A DNA stretch of 64,000 nucleotides from Tritrichomonas musculus. Taxonomy: Eukaryota > Parabasalia > Tritrichomonadida > Tritrichomonadidae. How positions within the stretch are numbered: position 1 is the first letter of the stretch; each line of letters opens with the position of its first letter. The translations under genes were made by a program, and so were the position numbers. Under the pieces are notes generated by a model that saw nothing but the letters and a program-made list of their open reading frames with translations, was not told the origin of the DNA and made no database searches. Below are positions 60,100-64,000 of this stretch, one piece after another. Location of the stretch: positions 806,001-870,000 of the forward strand of contig JAPFFF010000004.1 in the NCBI GenBank assembly GCA_039105265.1, given 5' to 3'.

Positions 60100-63000
60100 T
60101 TAATCTTCATCATCATCGTCATATTCAAAATCAATATCATCATTGTTGGCCTCATCTTCAATATTTTTATTATTTTGATTGGCATTAATTAACTTATCTT
60201 TATCATTTTTGTTGTTTCCGTCTTCATCTTCGTCATCGTCATCATAGTCAAATTCGATATCTTCATCATTTTGCATGTAGGAAGCATGATTTTGGTTTTG
60301 ATTTGCGTGATGAGATGTATTGTTGTAATTATTATCATCTTCTTCAAAATCATCAACTTTGTCATCATAATTATTGTCATAATCATTGTCATCATTATTG
60401 AGATCATCATCATCAGCGCTTTCATCATCATTGCTAAAATCATCGCCATCAGTTTTTTCATCATCATCGTCATCATTTTCATCAATGTTAATATTGTGAT
60501 TAGGTGCATCTTTATTATTTTCATCTTCGTCATCATAGTCATATTCGGAATTTTCTTTATCTTGAACTTCTTCTTGTTTTGGTTTTTCCTTCTCATTTTG
60601 TTCTTTCTTATTGTTGTAGCCACTAATTTTTTTGCCTAAAATTCTTTTTATCCAGATTCGATGAATGTTCCAGCAGTGATCCTCGAGCTCTTCATCAGAG
60701 TTGAACTGTGAATTGCATAGCAAGCACGTATGTGTATCCAAATTGATTCTTTTTACATTAGCAAGGAAATGTAAAAACAAATTCTTGAAATTATATTGCT
60801 CATCAGATTTCTTTTTGAAGTGTACTGATTTAAAGTGATTAACTAATGAATCAAAGTGTTTGAATTTTCTGGATTTCGTGCAAATTTTGCATTTCAAATC
60901 GTGATGACGGTTGGAACCCAATCCATTCATTATCGTTTGGCCAATAAGATCCAAATCAACATTAAATTCATCTGCAAGTAAATTAGGACTATTATTCCAA
61001 AAATTATCAATTTCTTTAGTAGATAAATCTTGTTCTTTTATAGTTTTGATATATTCTGCAAAACGTTTTTTAATATCTATTTTTTCAGTTGTTTCCTTTT
61101 GTGTAGGTTGAGAAATTGGAAGCTGTGGAAAGTTTGGATAACATGTAAATATAGAGACAACATCAAAGGCTGCATATAATATTTGCTTCTTTGTCAAAAT
61201 ATCAGCATTCCAGTTTGAATTTCTCATACTTCTATCTTTGAAGTGAGCTGTTGTTTCTCCTCCGAACATGTTAACCATATCTTCAAAATTAAGTGATAGA
61301 TTATTGGGCGAAAGATGAGTTTTTTCAATATCTAAGATATTTATCTTGAAACCTTTGCCAAACATAATCTTTAGATAAGGAAGTTGCGACTTAAATCCCT
61401 TTACAACAAATTTGTGCTTACTTTCAGCAGATAGAAAATTACGTATTTCAGAACTTGGAGTATTCTTTGTCTGCTTAAAAAGAATGCAACCTGAAGAACA
61501 GCAAAATTGGAATAAGCCAATAGGAGGTGAAGCCGGTTTACTTGAACGAATAAATTCAAAGTCAAAAAAGATAAGAGGATCTGATGACATTTTTTTAAAG
61601 ATTTTTGGATGATTTTCATTTGCATCAAGAAGCTTCACTGTGATAAATTCACCTTTAAAGAATTCTATGTTATGCGATTCGTTAATCTTCCATTCTATAG
61701 AAGAGTATGATTCATAATCAGAATCAGAGTTAAATGAAATTGTATCTCCACCCACATTTTTGGGAACTGAAGGTTGCTCTTTTTTAGTATTAAATAATGG
61801 ATTTGGTATCTGAGTAACTTCAGCCTTTTTTGGTGGTAAATTTGGATAGATTAATGAAATTGAAAGAGCTCTAAATGCTGCGTAAAGGACAAGAGTGATA
61901 TCCAAATTGGCATCATTCCATTTTGCATTCTTTAAATTTTGATCAAAGGTTGTTGCTGGCTCCATTGCATACTTTTCAACAAGTTCGCTTATGCTTTGTG
62001 GATCATTTTTAGGTGATAGTCGAGTTTCTGCTATATCTTCAATTTTAACTTTAAAATTGTTTCCAAATAATTTGTGAAGTCTGTTCATTGCGCCTTCGAT
62101 ATTAATTCCTACGAATTTGTGGCCTGACTTTTTCGATAATAAATGTTTGATTTGAGAATTTGGCTTTTTTTCATCTTCTTTGAAAATATAAACGCCAGAT
62201 GAGCAGCAAAATGTGAATAGACTAATCAAAGGAATTGTTTTTAATTGTTCTGGCGTAAGTCTTCCTTTTTTAAATTTAAAATCAGCAAAAATTAACTTGT
62301 CCTTTGAAATTTTGTTAATATATTTAGTTAAATCCGAATTTGCTTTGATCAAGCATACTGGAGTTTTAATACCTGTAAAAAACTCGACATTATATATCTC
62401 ATTAACATTCCATTTACCTTTGATGTTATTTGGAGTTACTTTTGCAGAAAAGATAATATTGTAATTTGGAGTAATTGATGAGTTGATTTTTGTGATTTTA
62501 GGGTAGATAAGCGAGAGGGCATGAACTTTAAAAGCTATATAAATGACATGCTTCATGGTAAGAACTGGTTGCCCACAATTTTTAATATCGTTAGGGTTGA
62601 TCACCTTTTTTGGCTCTGAGTAATATTTAACAACCGTTTGATAAAAACTTATATTTTTATCTTGTTTTAAGTAAGTTTTTGTGACATCCTCGAGATTAAT
62701 TGAAAAATCATTTCCAAACAATTTGCGTAATTCCTCAATAACATTATTTGTATTATACCCAATAAATTTTCTACCACTTTCTGAAGAAAGAAATTGGCGC
62801 ATTGAATCATTTGGATTATTATCTGTTTGTTTAAATATATAAACGCCTGATTTGGAAGAAAATGCAAATATACTAATATATAAATTATATTTTTGATTAG
62901 TCATTTTAAAATCAACAAAAATTGTTTTATCTGAGGACATTTGGTCAATAAAATGACTAATATCTAAATTTGTATCAAGTAAAATAACTGGTGTGAATAT

Positions 63001-63129
63001 ATCTGTGAAATATTCGATGTCTCTTGAAACACCAATGTTCCAATTTTCTCTAACCAAATTGATATTTGTTGAATTATCATCAAAGGAATAATTCCCTTTA
63101 TACATTGCTTCAAATTCACCTCGATCCAT
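60100..63129 (-). CDS. three tandem DEDD exonuclease-like domains, two C2H2 fingers and acidic tail
   Basis: 1,009 residues. Three homologous ~190-residue units (about 30-212, 240-430 and 480-668) each show the RNase D/WRN exonuclease layout: strand with Asp-Phe-x, a Ser-Ser-Gly-Val/Cys-Tyr/Ile-x-Phe-Lys hairpin, a Lys-Phe segment then helix, and a Tyr-x-Ala-Phe helix. Unit 3 keeps Asp523-Phe-Glu525 (motif I) and Asp656 in Tyr-Ala-Ala-Phe-Asp (motif III). Unit 1 has Asp73-Phe-Lys and Phe-Lys, unit 2 has Asp283-Phe-Lys and Phe-Arg, so both lack key acids. Motif II in unit 3 also lacks an obvious Asp. Two C2H2 zinc fingers follow (Cys747/Cys750/His765/His770 and Cys802/Cys805/His818/His823), then a ~150-residue Asp/Glu/Asn-rich tail. 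Nucleic-acid binding is likely; 3'-5' exonuclease activity is doubtful. An initiator-like TCACTTC precedes the ATG. Confidence 0.8.
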   Translation of the reverse strand: MDRGEFEAMYKGNYSFDDNSTNINLVRENWNIGVSRDIEYFTDIFTPVILLDTNLDISHFIDQMSSDKTIFVDFKMTNQKYNLYISIFAFSSKSGVYIFKQTDNNPNDSMRQFLSSESGRKFIGYNTNNVIEELRKLFGNDFSINLEDVTKTYLKQDKNISFYQTVVKYYSEPKKVINPNDIKNCGQPVLTMKHVIYIAFKVHALSLIYPKITKINSSITPNYNIIFSAKVTPNNIKGKWNVNEIYNVEFFTGIKTPVCLIKANSDLTKYINKISKDKLIFADFKFKKGRLTPEQLKTIPLISLFTFCCSSGVYIFKEDEKKPNSQIKHLLSKKSGHKFVGINIEGAMNRLHKLFGNNFKVKIEDIAETRLSPKNDPQSISELVEKYAMEPATTFDQNLKNAKWNDANLDITLVLYAAFRALSISLIYPNLPPKKAEVTQIPNPLFNTKKEQPSVPKNVGGDTISFNSDSDYESYSSIEWKINESHNIEFFKGEFITVKLLDANENHPKIFKKMSSDPLIFFDFEFIRSSKPASPPIGLFQFCCSSGCILFKQTKNTPSSEIRNFLSAESKHKFVVKGFKSQLPYLKIMFGKGFKINILDIEKTHLSPNNLSLNFEDMVNMFGGETTAHFKDRSMRNSNWNADILTKKQILYAAFDVVSIFTCYPNFPQLPISQPTQKETTEKIDIKKRFAEYIKTIKEQDLSTKEIDNFWNNSPNLLADEFNVDLDLIGQTIMNGLGSNRHHDLKCKICTKSRKFKHFDSLVNHFKSVHFKKKSDEQYNFKNLFLHFLANVKRINLDTHTCLLCNSQFNSDEELEDHCWNIHRIWIKRILGKKISGYNNKKEQNEKEKPKQEEVQDKENSEYDYDDEDENNKDAPNHNINIDENDDDDDEKTDGDDFSNDDESADDDDLNNDDNDYDNNYDDKVDDFEEDDNNYNNTSHHANQNQNHASYMQNDEDIEFDYDDDDEDEDGNNKNDKDKLINANQNNKNIEDEANNDDIDFEYDDDDED

Positions 63130-63131
63130 TC

Positions 63132-63138
63132 GAAGTGA
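63132..63138 (-). promoter_or_regulatory. initiator (Inr) of the exonuclease-like gene
   Basis: TCACTTC on the minus strand, with the presumed A(+1) at 63136, would give a 7-base leader. It matches TCA-Py-T/A and the short leaders typical of trichomonads. Confidence 0.45.
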
Positions 63139-63224
63139 TTCTTAAAATTTTCTCATTTGCAAAATTGAATAATAGATAAATGATCCTTATAGTTTAATTC
63201 TATGATTGTTTCTAATCAACATAA

Positions 63225-63304
63225 GGTCATTTGGCCGAGCGGTCCAAGGCGCTAGTTTTAGGCACTAGTCCGAAAGGGCGCGGGTTCGAACCCCGCAGTG
63301 ACCA
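63225..63304 (+). tRNA. tRNA-Leu (anticodon TAG)
   Basis: An 80-base type II tRNA. The acceptor stem GGTCATT pairs with AGTGACC, with one T-G pair, and the discriminator is A as in leucine tRNAs. The D arm is GGCCGAGCGGTCCAAGGC, the anticodon stem CTAGT/ACTAG is perfect around loop TTTAGGC with TAG at 34-36, the variable arm TCCGAAAGGGC is long enough for class II, and the T arm GCGGG-TTCGAAC-CCCGC is perfect. No intron or encoded CCA. Confidence 0.95.
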
Positions 63305-63308
63305 TGAA

Positions 63309-63322
63309 TTTTTTTTTTTTTT
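63309..63322 (+). terminator. Pol III terminator of tRNA-Leu
   Basis: Fourteen T start four bases after the discriminator base, a standard RNA polymerase III stop. Confidence 0.85.
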
Positions 63323-63553
63323 ACTCAATATTTCCTTTTTTAAAAGGTTCAAACTCTTCATGAATATCTTAAATTCCATATTACACATTCACTAAAAAGA
63401 TTTTACATCAATGTTATAATTGAAAATAGTCTTCTTATCATTCTCAAAATTAATATCAAATCTAATAAAAATAAAAAAAATCATTATTTCTTTCCACTTT
63501 TTATTATTAATATATCAAAAACAAACAAACAAAAAAGAAAAATAAATAATTGA

Positions 63554-64000
63554 TCAATGAGCCAAAATTCCTTTCATTGCTTGATCATGAATATAAATCA
63601 TATTTGAAATTACTGAAATTTGTGCCTTTAGTTCGTTAATATCATGAAACATTTGTTGAATAATTGCTTTTCTCGATGGAGAAGAATTTTCAACTTTTTT
63701 TGCTAATAATGGAAGTTTCCGCTCCAAATTTTCTAATTTTTTTTCAAGAGATAAAATAGGTGAGGGAGGTGTTACTTCATTAAAAGTTATGAATTGGGGT
63801 TCATCCCATGTAATTTTTTTCTCATCACTTTGAATTATAGATCTAAGCTCGCTTTCGTTGCCTCGAACGAGAACATCAAGCAAATAATCAGGATTTGGAA
63901 AATTTGGTGGCATTTCTTCAGGGCATTCAGCACCATCAAACAAAACAAGAGAAGGGCAAAGATGCTTTACAAGTGCCAAAAGTTGAATGTCACGGTTTGA
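63554..64000 (-). CDS. partial protein, C-terminal 148 residues, possible LRR cap and coiled coil
   Basis: The frame stays open to the window edge (residues Ser-Asn-Arg-Asp-Ile-Gln-Leu-Leu precede), so the start lies beyond 64000 and the TTG at 63979 is internal. The first visible residues, Leu-Val-Lys-His-Leu-Cys-Pro-Ser-Leu-Val-Leu-Phe-Asp-Gly, resemble the last leucine-rich repeat and 'Leu-Asp-Gly' cap of LRR proteins. A Pro-rich linker follows. The final ~70 residues (Leu-Glu-Lys-Lys-Leu-Glu-Asn-Leu-Glu-Arg-Lys onward) form a likely coiled coil. An LRR-containing scaffold is a reasonable guess, not a firm call. Confidence 0.6.
   Translation of the reverse strand, partial: SNRDIQLLALVKHLCPSLVLFDGAECPEEMPPNFPNPDYLLDVLVRGNESELRSIIQSDEKKITWDEPQFITFNEVTPPSPILSLEKKLENLERKLPLLAKKVENSSPSRKAIIQQMFHDINELKAQISVISNMIYIHDQAMKGILAH

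Noticed and set aside
60189-60639. Met/Ile/Lys-rich frames on both strands near the 3' end of the exonuclease-like gene
   Set aside because: Shadows of the Asp/Glu/Asn codon run encoding the acidic tail.

Overview
The window looks like nuclear DNA of a parabasalid flagellate close to Tritrichomonas or Trichomonas. The support is its very AT-rich spacers, intronless open reading frames, genes packed on both strands, and trichomonad-style initiator motifs (TCA+Py+A/T) a few bases before several start codons. Eukaryotic families present include a GRIP golgin, a kinesin, a PPP phosphatase, an LSm protein and tandem calponin-homology (CH) domains. Two type II tRNA genes also occur. The species is inferred, not proven.

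Layout. Positions 1-9.7 kb, plus strand: the 3' part of a GRIP golgin, a small UAP56-binding RNA-export-type protein, a sedoheptulokinase and a 1,651-residue predicted helical solenoid. Positions 9.9-14.2 kb, minus strand: a single-pass membrane protein joining an extracellular subtilisin protease to a cytoplasmic protein kinase. Positions 14.7-15.7 kb: a small unknown gene and tRNA-Ser. Positions 15.7-22.4 kb: a gene-poor graveyard of DNA transposons, with a Tc1/mariner relic, a DDE transposase relic, and two elements whose terminal inverted repeats (TIRs) are flanked by TA. Positions 23.0-32.4 and 40.1-49.6 kb: two giant paralogs of 3,133 and 3,153 residues, each with a tandem CH actin-binding domain, about 2,700 residues of Ala/Glu/Lys/Arg-rich coil and a conserved C-terminal domain. 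Between them lie a nested MITE, a ubiquitin-like protein and a beta-sandwich protein. Positions 50.3-64 kb: LSm6-like protein, a secreted protein, a kinesin-6-like motor, a PPP phosphatase, two secretory-pathway proteins, a triple exonuclease-like zinc-finger protein, tRNA-Leu and a partial gene at the right edge.

Most notable observations. (1) The protease-kinase fusion reads as a complete receptor-like protein: signal peptide, intact Asp/His/Ser triad, EGF-like module, membrane helix, Cys-rich juxtamembrane stretch and a kinase with all key residues. (2) Both giant coils are built from a superrepeat of exactly 360 residues (1,080 bp). It stays in register through at least five successive intervals, with no net length change between the paralogs. 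This suggests a structural ruler, perhaps for a striated cytoskeletal fibre. (3) The two giant genes share near-identical DNA at their ends but diverged middles, plus matching upstream elements. This suggests gene conversion and co-regulation.

Functional coherence is modest. The giants, kinesin, golgin and phosphatase are cytoskeleton or trafficking genes, but nothing suggests an operon.
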